The notes: generated from the letters alone by a model not told the origin. 64,000 nucleotides of DNA from Mycolicibacterium canariasense (GCF_002101555.1 NZ_LQOL01000054.1:1-64000); one strand, 5' to 3'; shown: positions 26,278 to 36,124, counted from the stretch's first letter. Program-made: numbers and translations.

Positions 26278-26315
26278 CGGACCGAACATTCAAAACCAGT
26301 CAGAAAGCACGATCC

Positions 26316-27818
26316 GTGACACATGATCCCACATCCCCGGACGCGGCAGACGCGTCCGGCGTCGCCCGCTTCGGCTATCGCGAATCCTTCGAGCGCACCA
26401 CCGGCCGGTTCGCGTCGTTTGCGGTGGCCTTCGCCTTCGTCTCGATCGCCACCGGCATCTTCACCACCTACGGCAGCGTCCTCAATTCCTCAGGACCGCT
26501 GGGCATCTGGACATGGCCCATTGTGGTCATCGGCCAGCTCGCCGTCGCCCTGCTCATCGGGGCACTCGCCGCGCGTATCCCCGTCACCGGCTACGCCTAC
26601 CAATGGGTGTCGCGGCTGGCCAATCCCGTGCTCGGCTGGATCACCGGGTGGGTGTCGTTCACCTTCCTGGCCATCGTGGTCAGCGCCGTCGACTACACGG
26701 TGGCCGCCACGGTGCTGCCCGCCCTGTTCGGCTTCCAGGGCACCCCAGCCACCGCATTTCTGATCACCGCGACGGTCCTGGTGCTGCAGGCTGTCCTGGT
26801 GGGGCTGTCGACGAAATGGACCGAGCGGGTCAACAACTTCGCGGTGACCGCCGAACTCATCGGCATGGTCGCGCTGGTGGCGTTGCTGCTCATCGTCGGC
26901 GTCGTCGCACACAAGCTGCACGTGGGCAACCTGTTCTCCACCGGGGATGTGTCGCCGGAGAACTACTGGAGCTTCGGTACCGCGACCTCGGCCGGCCCGT
27001 GGATGCTCGGCTTCCTGCTGGGCGCCTTCACCATCGTCGGATTCGAATCCGCCGCCAATCTCGCCGAGGAGACCAAACGGCCCGAAGTGGTTGTCCCCCG
27101 GGCCATGTGGCAAGCGGTGCTGGCGTCCGGTGTGCTCGGCTTCCTGTTCCTGCTCGTGGTGACGGCGGCGGTGAGCAACCCCGGTGAGCTGGCCGGGTCC
27201 GGCACCCCGATCGCCGACGTCATCCAGGACATCCTCGGCTCGTTCGTCGGCACCGCGCTGCTGGTGCTGGTCGCCATCGCGATCTTCGCGTGCGGTCTGG
27301 TCATCCTGATGACCGGGGTGCGACTGGTGTGGGCCATGTCGCGCGACGAGCGTTTCCCCGGCTGGCAGGTGCTGCGCACCGTCTCACCGCGTTTCAAGAC
27401 GCCGCTGAACGCCACGGTGTTCATGACCGTCGTCGCGGCGGCCATCCTCGGGCTGTTCTCCACCAGCACCGACGCCCTGTTCAAACTGTTCTCGGCCGCA
27501 ACGCTTCTGCCCGCGATCATCTACGCGATCACCGTGGCGCTCTACATCGCAAAACGGCGTCGGCTTCCCCGCAGCGCCGGCTTCAGCCTGGGCCGATTCG
27601 AACTGCCGATCATCGTCGTCGCGGTGGTGTGGCTGGTGTTCGAACTGTCGTTGTTCCGCGACGCGTCCTTCCGTGACCCCTGGCTCTACGTCCTGGTGAT
27701 GGTCGTGCTCGGCGCCGTCTACCTCGGCTACCTGCTGATCACCCGCGGTACCCACGGTCTGCGGATGCCCGAGATGCGCTCCATCGACGCCGAACTCGAC
27801 GAAGTCGGCACTCCATGA
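26316..27818 (+). CDS. APC-superfamily permease (amino acid/amine type)
   Basis: A 500-residue membrane protein with about 12 helices. The APC pattern is clear: FASFAVAFAFVSIATGIFTTYG in helix 1 (unwound substrate-binding region), and FLLGAFTIVGFESAANLAEETKRPEVVVPRAMWQAV around helix 6 and the next loop, as in amino acid and amine permeases. GTG 26316 gives MTHDPTSPDAADASG. The frame is open further upstream through the DeoR gene, but that part is a shadow. Its stop overlaps the kinase start (ATGA). Substrate unknown; an amine or amino-polyol would fit both its family and the downstream kinase. Confidence 0.85.
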   Translation: MTHDPTSPDAADASGVARFGYRESFERTTGRFASFAVAFAFVSIATGIFTTYGSVLNSSGPLGIWTWPIVVIGQLAVALLIGALAARIPVTGYAYQWVSRLANPVLGWITGWVSFTFLAIVVSAVDYTVAATVLPALFGFQGTPATAFLITATVLVLQAVLVGLSTKWTERVNNFAVTAELIGMVALVALLLIVGVVAHKLHVGNLFSTGDVSPENYWSFGTATSAGPWMLGFLLGAFTIVGFESAANLAEETKRPEVVVPRAMWQAVLASGVLGFLFLLVVTAAVSNPGELAGSGTPIADVIQDILGSFVGTALLVLVAIAIFACGLVILMTGVRLVWAMSRDERFPGWQVLRTVSPRFKTPLNATVFMTVVAAAILGLFSTSTDALFKLFSAATLLPAIIYAITVALYIAKRRRLPRSAGFSLGRFELPIIVVAVVWLVFELSLFRDASFRDPWLYVLVMVVLGAVYLGYLLITRGTHGLRMPEMRSIDAELDEVGTP

Positions 27819-29242
27819 CGGTGCTGGCCATCGACCAAGGCACCTCGGGCACCAAGGCCATCGTGGTGGACCCCGCCGACGGCGTCTGCGGGGTCGCCGA
27901 GGTGCCCGTGCACCCACGCTATCTGGACGGCGGCGGGGTGGAGCAAGACCCCGGCGAGCTGCTGGAGTCGGTCTTGACGGCCGGGCGTGCGGCGGTCGCC
28001 GAGGCACGCCGGCCCATCGCGGCGGTGTCGCTGGCCAATCAAGGCGAGACGGTGTTGGCCTGGGACCCGGTCACCGGGCGACCGCTGACCCAGGCCATCG
28101 TCTGGCAGGACCGCAGAGCCGAATCGCTGTGCTCGGAGCTGTCCGGTCACAGCGAAACCCTCACGACACGAACCGGTCTGGTGCTCGATCCCTACTTCTC
28201 CGCCCCCAAGATGGCGTGGCTGCGCCGCAACGTCGAGGCCGCCGGCGTGGTGACGACCTCGGACACCTGGCTGCTGCACCAGCTGACCGGCGAGTTCGTC
28301 ACCGACGCCACCACCGCCAGCCGCTCGCTGCTCACCGACCTGGGTGGCGACGGCTGGAGCCCCGATCTCCTGGAGATCTTCGGGCTCTCCGCCGAGTCGA
28401 TGCCCAGAATCGCCGGGAACGACGAGATGATCGGTAGCACTTCGTCATTCGGAGGCGATGTGCCCGTCGGCGGTATCGTCGTCGACCAGCAGGCGGCACT
28501 GCTGGCCGAAGGCTGTCTGACGGCGGGCACCGCGAAATGCACCTTCGGTACCGGTGCCTTCCTGTTGGCGAACACCGGCAGCACGCCGGTGCTCTCCAAC
28601 ACCGGGCTGACCTCCTCGGTGGCCTGGCGGGTGGCCGGGCGCGACACTTTCTGCGTCGACGGGCAGGTCTACACCGCTGCGTCAGCGGTGCGGTGGCTGG
28701 CCTCGCTGGGCATCATCAGCGGTGCTGCCGACCTGGACGCCGTCGCCGCGGCGGACAACGCCGGTGTGCTGTGCGTCCCCGCCCTGGCCGGCCTGGCCGC
28801 GCCGTGGTGGCAGTCGGGTGCCACCGCAACGTTTTCCGGGATGACGCTGTCCAGCGAACGGGGCCACCTGGTGCTGGCGCTGCTGCAGGGCATCGCCGCC
28901 CAGATCGCGGAACTGGTGGCGGCCATCGGACCGCAGACCACGCTGACCCGGCTGCGCGCCGACGGCGGCCTGACCCGGTCCACAGTGCTCATGCAGGCGG
29001 TCGCCGACATGTTGCAGGTCCCCGTCGACGTCTACCCGTCACCACACGCCACGGCACTGGGCGCCGCGGCGCTGGCCCAGCTGAGTCTGCATCCCGACCG
29101 CGAGCTGTCCGGTGTCATCCCACACTGGTCGGCCTCGGCCAGTTACGAGCCGGCCTGGAGTCCCGAGCGCTCCACCGAATTCCGTTCGGTTTGGCGAGCA
29201 TTGGCCTCCACCACCTACCCGCACCCTAGGAACCCCGAGTGA
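27815..29242 (+). CDS. FGGY-family carbohydrate kinase, glycerol-kinase-like
   Basis: A 475-residue cytoplasmic kinase. Both FGGY phosphate motifs are present (LAIDQGTSGTKAIVVD at the start; RLRADGGLTRSTVLMQAVADMLQ in the second half). KCTFGTGAFLLANTGSTPVLSNTGL closely follows the GlpK block around the FGTG loop, so it is nearer to glycerol kinase than to xylulokinase. It should phosphorylate glycerol or a related polyol at the expense of ATP. It is coupled by ATGA to the permease and by GTGA to the dehydrogenase, so it is a core part of this pathway. Confidence 0.85.
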   Translation: MTVLAIDQGTSGTKAIVVDPADGVCGVAEVPVHPRYLDGGGVEQDPGELLESVLTAGRAAVAEARRPIAAVSLANQGETVLAWDPVTGRPLTQAIVWQDRRAESLCSELSGHSETLTTRTGLVLDPYFSAPKMAWLRRNVEAAGVVTTSDTWLLHQLTGEFVTDATTASRSLLTDLGGDGWSPDLLEIFGLSAESMPRIAGNDEMIGSTSSFGGDVPVGGIVVDQQAALLAEGCLTAGTAKCTFGTGAFLLANTGSTPVLSNTGLTSSVAWRVAGRDTFCVDGQVYTAASAVRWLASLGIISGAADLDAVAAADNAGVLCVPALAGLAAPWWQSGATATFSGMTLSSERGHLVLALLQGIAAQIAELVAAIGPQTTLTRLRADGGLTRSTVLMQAVADMLQVPVDVYPSPHATALGAAALAQLSLHPDRELSGVIPHWSASASYEPAWSPERSTEFRSVWRALASTTYPHPRNPE

Positions 29243-30660
29243 ACACCATCCATGACGTCGTCGTGATCGGCGCCGGGATCGTCGGCGCGGCCATCGCCCG
29301 CGAACTGTCCGGCCACCAACTCTCGGTGGCGCTGCTCGACGCCCGAGACGATGTCGGGGACGGCACCAGTAAGGCCAACACCGCGATCCTGCACACCGGA
29401 TTCGACGCCAAGCCCGGCACCTTGGAATCCGCCATGGTCAGCCGCGGCTACGCGCTGCTGTCCGAATACGCCCGCCACACCGGCATCCCGATCGAGCACA
29501 CCGGCGCCATCCTGGTCGCCTGGGACGACGAACAGCTCGACGCCCTCCCCGGCCTGCGCGACAAGGCCGTCGCCAACGGCTACCGGCACTGCGAGATCAT
29601 CGATGCGGCAGAGGTGTACCGGCAGATTCCCCACCTCGGGCCCGGCGCCCTGGGCGGGTTGACCGTACCCGACGAGTCGATCATCTGTACGTGGACGGTC
29701 AACCTGGCACTGGCCACCGACGCCGTGAACCGGGGCGCCACCCTGCTGCGTGGCCACCGGGTCGAAAGAGTCGACGTGGGACCGGAATTCACCACGCTGC
29801 ACACCACCGCCGGGCCGGTCACCAGCCGCTGGGTGGTCAACGCGGCCGCGCTGGGCGCCGACGTCGTCGACGCCCGGTTCGGATTCCAGCGGTTCGCCGT
29901 GACACCGCGGCGTGGTGAGTTGATCGTGTACGACAAGCTGGCGCGCCGGCTGGTCGACAAGATCGTGTTGCCGGTCCCCACCGCCCGCGGCAAGGGTGTG
30001 CTGGTGAGCCCGACCATCTACGGCAACGTCATGCTGGGGCCCACCTCCGAAGACCTCCAGGACCGCACCGCGACGGGCACGACGGAAACAGGATTCGAGT
30101 TCCTGCTGGACAAGGGCCACAAGCTGATGCCCGATCTGCTCGCCGAGGAGGTGACCGCGACGTACTCCGGCTTGCGCGCCGCCATCGACTACGGCGACTA
30201 CCTCATCGCCCCCGACGCGGGTCAGCGGTACCTGCTGGTGGGTGGCATCCGGTCCACGGGCCTGACCGCGGGTATGGCGATCGGTGAGCACGCCGTATCC
30301 GAATTGCGTTCGGCAGGACTGGTTCTCGTGCCCAAGCACGAGCTGCCCGCCCCGCCGCGAATGCCGAACCTGGGTGAGGCGTTCACCCGCCCGTACCAGG
30401 ACGCCGACCGGATCGCCGCCGACCCCGCGTACGGCAAGATCGTCTGCTTCTGCGAACGGGTCACCGCGGGTGAGCTGCGCGACGCCTGCCGATCCGCGAT
30501 CCCCCCGGCGGACCTGGACGGCCTGCGCAGGCGCACCCGCGTCATGAACGGACGTTGCCAGGGCTTCTACTGCGGCGCCGAAGTGCAGGAGTTCCTCGAC
30601 GCCGCACCGGCCGGCCCGGTGCCCGCACGCACCACCCATCCCCAGGAGATCGCACTGTGA
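29239..30660 (+). CDS. GlpA-like FAD-dependent glycerol-3-phosphate dehydrogenase with C-terminal [2Fe-2S] domain
   Basis: A 473-residue flavoprotein. The DAO fold begins with VVVIGAGIVGAAIARELS (FAD dinucleotide motif), and KANTAILHTGFDAKPGTLES is the GlpA/L-2-hydroxyglutarate-oxidase-type segment. The C-terminus is a BFD-type [2Fe-2S] domain with CFC near residue 400 and RCQGFYC about 35 residues later, as in anaerobic-type GlpA. It probably oxidises the product of the neighbouring kinase and passes electrons to the next flavoprotein. Start GTG 29239, overlapping the kinase stop. Confidence 0.85.
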   Translation: MNTIHDVVVIGAGIVGAAIARELSGHQLSVALLDARDDVGDGTSKANTAILHTGFDAKPGTLESAMVSRGYALLSEYARHTGIPIEHTGAILVAWDDEQLDALPGLRDKAVANGYRHCEIIDAAEVYRQIPHLGPGALGGLTVPDESIICTWTVNLALATDAVNRGATLLRGHRVERVDVGPEFTTLHTTAGPVTSRWVVNAAALGADVVDARFGFQRFAVTPRRGELIVYDKLARRLVDKIVLPVPTARGKGVLVSPTIYGNVMLGPTSEDLQDRTATGTTETGFEFLLDKGHKLMPDLLAEEVTATYSGLRAAIDYGDYLIAPDAGQRYLLVGGIRSTGLTAGMAIGEHAVSELRSAGLVLVPKHELPAPPRMPNLGEAFTRPYQDADRIAADPAYGKIVCFCERVTAGELRDACRSAIPPADLDGLRRRTRVMNGRCQGFYCGAEVQEFLDAAPAGPVPARTTHPQEIAL

Positions 30661-31901
30661 GCACCAGCAAGTCCGTCGACGTCGTGATCGTCGGCGGCGG
30701 ACCGGCCGGTCTCACCGCCGCGGCCGAACTCGCCCCCGGCCTCGATGTGGTCGTGCTGGAACGCGAGTCGGCGGCCGGTGGCATTCCCCGGCACAGCGAC
30801 CACCCGGGATACGGCATCCGCGATCTCAAACGGTTTCTCAGCGGCCCTGAGTACGCCCGCCGGCTGGTCCGCCGGGCGACCCGCGCCGGGGCCACCATTC
30901 GCACCGACACCATGGTGACCGGCTGGGCCGGCGACCGTGCGCTGGAAATCACCTCACCACAGGGGCGTTACCGCCTGGACGCCGGCGCCGTCATTCTGGC
31001 CACCGGCGCCCGCGAGCGGCCGAGGCCGGCCCGGATGATCCCGGGCGACCGCCCGTCCGGTATCTACACCACCGGCCTCCTGCAGAACCTGGTGCATCTC
31101 AAGCACCGTTCCGTTGGCCGGCGTGCGGTCGTGGTGGGCGCCGAACTGGTCAGCTACTCCGCGGTTCTCACTCTCCGGCATGCCGGATGTGAGACCGTGC
31201 TGATGACCACCACGCACGCGTCGCCGGAGTCCTACGCGGTGTTCAACCTCGCCGGCCGCTCGCCGTTGTTGGGCCTGAACGTGGCCACGCGCAGCCGAGT
31301 GGTCCGCGTCATCGGAAAACCGGCGCTGCAGGCGGTGGAGGTCGAGAACCTCGACACCGGTCGGCGCCGCATCGTGGAGTGCGACACGCTGGTGCTGACC
31401 GGCGACTGGATTCCCGACCACGAGCTGGCCCGCAGCGCCGGTCTGGCGATGGACCCGAAGACACTCGGCCCACTGACCGATACCGCGTTGCGGACCAGCC
31501 GCCCCGGCGTTTTCGCGGTCGGCAATCTCCTGCACCCGGTGGACACCGCCGATATCGCAGCGCTCGACGGTCAGCACGTCGCCGACCCGGTGCGGGCTTT
31601 CCTGCGCGGTGCGACAGCTACCGAGGACGGGTTGCGGCTGCACGCCTTGGCGCCGCTGCGGTGGATCACCCCGGGTATCGTGCGCCCGGGTGACGATGCG
31701 CCGGCGCGTGGACGGCTGCTGTTGTGGACCGATCGCCTGGTCCGCGTTCCCACGGTCACGATCCGCCAGGACGGCCGGGTCATCGCCCGAAAGACGTTGC
31801 CCTGGCCCGCATCGCCCGGGCGGGTGTTCCGGGTGCCGTCCCGCCTACTCGGCGGTGCGGACCCCAGCGGCGGACCGGTGACCGTCTCGGTCACCGGCTG
31901 A
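30657..31901 (+). CDS. NAD(P)/FAD-dependent oxidoreductase, partner of the GlpA-like protein
   Basis: A 414-residue pyridine-nucleotide-disulfide-type flavoprotein. The FAD motif is VVIVGGGPAGLTAAAEL (about 8-24), the second dinucleotide motif is VVVGAELVSYSAVLTLRHAG with an altered glycine pattern, and FAVGNLLHPVDTADIAALDG is the C-terminal FAD contact. There is no redox-active CxxC pair. The last 90 residues form an extra domain with no cysteines, where related systems in other bacteria have a cysteine-containing DUF1667. It overlaps the previous stop by GTGA and is the last gene. It probably carries electrons from the GlpA-like subunit to NAD or quinone. Confidence 0.8.
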   Translation: MSTSKSVDVVIVGGGPAGLTAAAELAPGLDVVVLERESAAGGIPRHSDHPGYGIRDLKRFLSGPEYARRLVRRATRAGATIRTDTMVTGWAGDRALEITSPQGRYRLDAGAVILATGARERPRPARMIPGDRPSGIYTTGLLQNLVHLKHRSVGRRAVVVGAELVSYSAVLTLRHAGCETVLMTTTHASPESYAVFNLAGRSPLLGLNVATRSRVVRVIGKPALQAVEVENLDTGRRRIVECDTLVLTGDWIPDHELARSAGLAMDPKTLGPLTDTALRTSRPGVFAVGNLLHPVDTADIAALDGQHVADPVRAFLRGATATEDGLRLHALAPLRWITPGIVRPGDDAPARGRLLLWTDRLVRVPTVTIRQDGRVIARKTLPWPASPGRVFRVPSRLLGGADPSGGPVTVSVTG

Positions 31902-32086
31902 ATGCGGCAGGCCGCTCTGACGCATCCATTTGGCGCTCACGGCGCACATCACTCGAACTTTCGCGCCGCAGCCGCCGAGTCGATGACCGGGCGACCCGGC
32001 AGCGCGTCGCCGTGGTGACGGATCGTTCATCGCCGCGGTGATCCGAAACCGCCACAGGCCGAGGTCTTCCCCGACGTCCGCTGCTG

Positions 32087-33232
32087 TCAGGCGACGAGCT
32101 CGACCAGCGTGGCATTGGCGGTGCCGCCGCCTTCACACATGGTCTGCAGGCCATAGCGGATTCCGTTGTCGCGCATGTGATGGATCATCCTGGTCATCAG
32201 CACCGCGCCCGAGGCGCCCAGCGGGTGCCCGAGGGCGATGGCCCCACCCAGCGGATTCAGCTTGGCCTCGTCGGCGCCCGTCTCGGCCAGCCAGGCCAGC
32301 GGCACCGGGGCGAACGCCTCGTTGACCTCGAACACGCCGACCTCGTCGATGCCGACGCCGGCCTTGCGCAGTACCTTCTCGGTGGCGGGGATCGGGCCGG
32401 TGAGCATGAGCACCGGATCGGCCCCGGTGACCACACCGGCCCGGTACCGGACCAGCGGGGCCAAGCCGAGCTGCACCGCGTGCTCGGCCGTCATCACCAG
32501 CAGCGCAGCCGCCCCGTCGGAGATCTGTGACGAGTTGCCCGCGTGGATGATGCCGTCTTCGGTGAACGCCGGCTTGAGCCCGGCGAGTTTGTCGACGGTG
32601 GTGCCGCGCCGGATGCCCTCGTCGGCGGCGACGACGTCGCCGTCGGTGAACACCGGGACGATCTGTTCGACGAAGGCGTGCGCATCCTGTGCGGCGGCGG
32701 CCCGTTCATGTGAGCGTGCGGAGTATTCGTCACAGCGGGTGCGGGACAGGTTCCATTTCTGGCAGATCAGCTCGGCCGAGATGCCCTGGTTGAACGAGAA
32801 GTTGTCGTACCGGGCAAGCACTTTCGGGCCGTACGGTTGGCCGGTCTGGCGTGCCGCGCCCAGCGGTACCCGGCTCATCACCTCCACCCCGCCGGCGACC
32901 ACGATGTCCTGCTGTCCGGACATCACCGCCTGCACGGCGAAATCCAGTGCCTGCTGGCTGGATCCGCACGCCCGGTTGACGGTCGTTCCCGGAATGTGCT
33001 CGGGCCAGCCCGCGGCCAGCACCGAGTAACGCCCGATATTGCTGGACTGATCACCCACCTGGGAGACGCAGCCCCACACCACATCGTCGATGACGTCGGG
33101 GTCCACTCCGGTGCGTTCGACGAGTTCCTTGAGCACTACGGCGGACAGGTCTGCGGCGTGTTGGTCGGACAATCCGCCGTTGCGCTTTCCCACCGGGGTG
33201 CGCACGGCCCCGACGATCACGGTTTCACGCAT
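32087..33232 (-). CDS. Thiolase (acetyl-CoA C-acyltransferase, FadA-type)
   Basis: A 381-residue thiolase. The acyl-accepting cysteine is Cys89 (VNRACGSSQQALDF), the general-base His336 is in LGHPLGASG and the second catalytic Cys366 is in TMCEGGGTANA. All three active-site blocks are complete. The cleavage (beta-oxidation) direction is more likely in this context. It lies 60 bases after the CaiB-type gene on the same strand, suggesting one acyl-CoA degradation operon. Confidence 0.92.
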   Translation of the reverse strand: MRETVIVGAVRTPVGKRNGGLSDQHAADLSAVVLKELVERTGVDPDVIDDVVWGCVSQVGDQSSNIGRYSVLAAGWPEHIPGTTVNRACGSSQQALDFAVQAVMSGQQDIVVAGGVEVMSRVPLGAARQTGQPYGPKVLARYDNFSFNQGISAELICQKWNLSRTRCDEYSARSHERAAAAQDAHAFVEQIVPVFTDGDVVAADEGIRRGTTVDKLAGLKPAFTEDGIIHAGNSSQISDGAAALLVMTAEHAVQLGLAPLVRYRAGVVTGADPVLMLTGPIPATEKVLRKAGVGIDEVGVFEVNEAFAPVPLAWLAETGADEAKLNPLGGAIALGHPLGASGAVLMTRMIHHMRDNGIRYGLQTMCEGGGTANATLVELVA

Positions 33233-33292
33233 CTGGATTCTCCTTTGCAGGTCCGCCAGCCCAGGTTCCGCCGGATTGATGCCGCAGGCGGC

Positions 33293-34510
33293 TCATGGGT
33301 AGGTCGGCCCGATGGCACCGTCGGTCCGCATGGTGGCGATGTCGTCGGCCGAGTACCCGAGTTCATGCAGCAGCGCGTCGGTGTGCTCCCCCAGTCCCGG
33401 CACGGCACCCATACCCATCTCGAAATCGCTGATCACCGGCGGCGGTAGCAGCGCCTCGATCTTCCCGTTGGGGGTGTCGACCTCCCGCCAGCGGTCCCTG
33501 GCACGCAGGTGCGGATGGGCGATGACCTCACTGGGCAGGTTGTAGCGCGAATTGCCGATCCCGGCCCGGTCGGCGGTCCGCTGGATGTACGCCAGATCAT
33601 GCTGGGCGCACCAGGTTCCGATGGCGGCGTTCAGCTCGTCGCGGTGCGCACAACGGTCGGAGTTGGTGGCGAACCGCGGGTCGTCGGCCAGGTCGGGGCG
33701 GTCGATGATGTCCCGGGCCAGTCGCTGCCATTCACGGTCGTTGGTGGTACCCAGTACCACCGTCTGCCCGTCTCTGGTGGCGAAGGAGCCGTAAGGTGCC
33801 ACGGCCGGTGAGCTCATGCCCAAGGGGATCTGGTCGACCCCGGAGTGCTGGGTGAACGTCAGCTGGTAACCCAGGATGTCGGTCATGGTGTCGAACAGGC
33901 TCACCGCCACCGATGGCGCCGGTCCGGTGTCGCCGTGGCGGGCCCGGCCCAGCAGCAGGGCCATGATGGACAGCGCCGAGTACAGACCCGTGGTGATGTC
34001 GGCGACGGCGGCGCCCGGCTTGGCCGGCATCCCGGCGTGACCGGTGGCCGCACACGAACCCGACTCGGCCTGTACCAGCAGGTCGTAGGCCCGCTTGTGC
34101 GACATCGGGCCACCCGGGCCGTAGCCGTCGATCTCCAGCGGGATAACTTGCGGGTGCAGCACTTTCAGATCGGCCGGCGAGAGTCCGAGCCGGGCCGTCG
34201 CGCCGGGCGCCAGGTTGGAGACGAAGGCGTCGGCACTGTCGAGCAAGCGGTGCAGCACCTCCATTCCGGCCGCGGACTTCAGGTTCAGGGTCAGTGATTC
34301 CTTGCCCCGGTTGGCCCAGACGAAGTGCGCGGCCTGCCCCAGCACGACATCGTCGTAGCTGCGCGCGAAATCGCCGCCCACCGGGTTTTCGATCTTGATC
34401 ACCCTGGCCCCGAAATCGGCCAGCACCCGGGTGCACATCGGTGCCGACACCGCCTGTTCCATGGCGATGACGGTGATGCCGGCAAGTGGCGCGGTACTGG
34501 TCGATCTCAT
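33293..34510 (-). CDS. CaiB/BaiF family (type III) CoA-transferase
   Basis: A 405-residue family III CoA-transferase. The N-terminal pattern is LAGITVIAMEQAVSAPMCTRVLADFGARVIKIENPVGGDFAR, WANRGKESLTLNLK follows, and the catalytic Asp171 is in GAAVADITTGLYS (equivalent to Asp169 of formyl-CoA transferase). It moves CoA between carboxylic acids, or acts as an acyl-CoA racemase; the alpha-methylacyl-CoA racemase branch is also possible. Divergent from the TetR gene and upstream of the thiolase. Confidence 0.9.
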   Translation of the reverse strand: MRSTSTAPLAGITVIAMEQAVSAPMCTRVLADFGARVIKIENPVGGDFARSYDDVVLGQAAHFVWANRGKESLTLNLKSAAGMEVLHRLLDSADAFVSNLAPGATARLGLSPADLKVLHPQVIPLEIDGYGPGGPMSHKRAYDLLVQAESGSCAATGHAGMPAKPGAAVADITTGLYSALSIMALLLGRARHGDTGPAPSVAVSLFDTMTDILGYQLTFTQHSGVDQIPLGMSSPAVAPYGSFATRDGQTVVLGTTNDREWQRLARDIIDRPDLADDPRFATNSDRCAHRDELNAAIGTWCAQHDLAYIQRTADRAGIGNSRYNLPSEVIAHPHLRARDRWREVDTPNGKIEALLPPPVISDFEMGMGAVPGLGEHTDALLHELGYSADDIATMRTDGAIGPTYP

Positions 34511-34722
34511 GGTTCGCTCGTGAACTCGCTCACGGATTCACATAACCATGTCGGCACCCGCCGGCAACACCGGCCCGGCAGGGCAGCAGGCCCCAGGGTG
34601 CACAACGAGCGGCCCGGGAGCAGCCGTCACCCATATTCTCGGCCAAAGCAAGCACGAGAACAATCATCTCATCGAGGAGAGTTACGATCTCCGAATCGGG
34701 GAAGCTCGGAGGTTGGACGCGG

Positions 34723-34781
34723 GACATGTCATACCTTCTCCGGTACAGTCCAGACATGCTCCTCCGAAGCGCTATACAGCG
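34723..34781. promoter_or_regulatory. Divergent CaiB/TetR promoter region with two dyads
   Basis: GACATGTC (34723-34730) is a perfect 8-bp palindrome, and CGCT-ATAC-AGCG (34770-34781) is an interrupted dyad just before the TetR ribosome site GGAG. The second contains CTATAC, which also occurs in the palindrome before the carboxylic acid reductase gene. Candidate autoregulatory sites. Confidence 0.4.
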
Positions 34782-34790
34782 GAGTGGCGA

Positions 34791-35444
34791 GTGACCAACA
34801 CAAGCGAGGAACCGGCGTGGAAGCAGCGCGCTGTCGAGCGGTCCGTCAGGACGGCCAAGCTTCGCGCAGCTCAGCGCTCTCAGCGCTTTCTTGACGCCGC
34901 GCAGGCGATCATCATCGAAAAGGGCAGCACCGACTTCACCGTGCAAGAAGTCGTCGACCGCTCCCGCCAGTCACTGCGCAGCTTCTACCTGCAGTTCGAC
35001 GGCAAGCACGAGCTGCTCCTCGCCCTGTTCGAAGATGCGATAACCCGCTCGGCCGACCAGATCAGGGCCGCCGTCGCCGACCGAACCGACCCGCTCGAGC
35101 GCCTCGAGGTCGCCGTCGAGTTGTTGTTCGAGTCGACATGTCCCGACCCAACCGCCAAACGACCGCTGTTCACCGACTTCGCGCCGCGCCTGTCGGTGTC
35201 GCACCCGTCGGAGGTGATGGCGGCCCACACCCCGTTGCTGACCCTCCTTACCGAATTGATGGAGCAAGCCGCCGACGCCGGGAGGTTGCGTCCGGGCATC
35301 CGACCGCGGCGGCTGGCGGCGATGACCATGAAGACCGTGATGTTGCTCGCTCAATACAGTGGCAACGACGTCACCCCCGGCAAGCCCACTTCCGCGCAGG
35401 AGGTTTGGGACTTCGTCGCGCACGGATTCGTCGGGTCCGGTTAG
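34791..35444 (+). CDS. TetR-family transcriptional regulator
   Basis: A 217-residue regulator. The HTH (about 25-70) is RFLDAAQAIIIEKGSTDFTVQEVVDRSRQSLRSFYLQFDGKHELLLALFE; the C-terminal domain is helical. GTG 34791 has GGAG six bases upstream. A longer frame reaches 34548, but its product has no structure and crosses the divergent promoter. It sits between the CaiB-thiolase genes and the MmpS/MmpL genes and could control either. Confidence 0.88.
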   Translation: MTNTSEEPAWKQRAVERSVRTAKLRAAQRSQRFLDAAQAIIIEKGSTDFTVQEVVDRSRQSLRSFYLQFDGKHELLLALFEDAITRSADQIRAAVADRTDPLERLEVAVELLFESTCPDPTAKRPLFTDFAPRLSVSHPSEVMAAHTPLLTLLTELMEQAADAGRLRPGIRPRRLAAMTMKTVMLLAQYSGNDVTPGKPTSAQEVWDFVAHGFVGSG

Positions 35445-35612
35445 GTCACCCGCCGTTGCTGCCGTGTGGGAATTATTCCCGTTCGCGGAATCTGTGACTT
35501 TCTCCCCGCCGGTCGGCATCTCAAGCAACTTGAGGTAGCGTCTGCAGGTCATCGGCGAGTGGGCGCCTGCGCGGATGCTCGCCAATCTGACGGCGGGGCA
35601 AGGGAACAGCGT

Positions 35613-36059
35613 ATGGATTCCAGGATGTTCGGCGACCTGGCGGTGGTCGCCTTCGTGGGGCTTCTGATGTTCGCGACCGGTATGTTCGTCCACACGCGCC
35701 GAATCCGACTTCGGCCGGTATCGGCGTTCGGTGAAGAAGTCGGTGGCACCAAGGCGATGCTCAACAAGGTCCGAAAGCTGGAGCCGATGACCCAGGACGA
35801 GCTCGACTTCGCCAAACAAGCGATCGCCGATCGCAGTTCTTTACTGGCCTTCTCGATTCCCGCCGCCATATTCAGTCTCGGCTGCTTCTACGTGTTGGGC
35901 AGCCTCGAGCACCTGCACGGGGCCACCCCGTCGGAGCGGACCTTCCTGGGGGTGATCCCGATGTTCTCGTCGCTGAACATCACCATGCAGATCCTTCGGA
36001 ACAAGGCTCTCAAGCGCCGCATCCCCCGGGTCCCGGTGGTAACGCCCCAACCGGCCTGA
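35613..36059 (+). CDS. Two- to three-helix membrane protein of unknown function
   Basis: A 148-residue protein with a membrane helix at about 8-27 (VVAFVGLLMFATGMFVHTR), a charged loop (about 28-75) and two further hydrophobic stretches (SIPAAIFSLGCFYVLGSL and FLGVIPMFSSLNITMQIL). ATG 35613 has AGGGAA upstream. I do not recognise the family. It lies on the same strand just before mmpS, so it may belong to the same export unit. Confidence 0.7.
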   Translation: MDSRMFGDLAVVAFVGLLMFATGMFVHTRRIRLRPVSAFGEEVGGTKAMLNKVRKLEPMTQDELDFAKQAIADRSSLLAFSIPAAIFSLGCFYVLGSLEHLHGATPSERTFLGVIPMFSSLNITMQILRNKALKRRIPRVPVVTPQPA

Positions 36060-36124
36060 CAGCCGATTCACAGGTTTCGAACCTCCGATCGATCGTGAAA
36101 GCACTGGTAATGTTCATCGGTCCA

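Noticed and set aside
29215..30639. Minus-strand frame over the GlpA-like gene
   Set aside because: Mirror frame of a gene with full FAD and iron-sulfur motifs.
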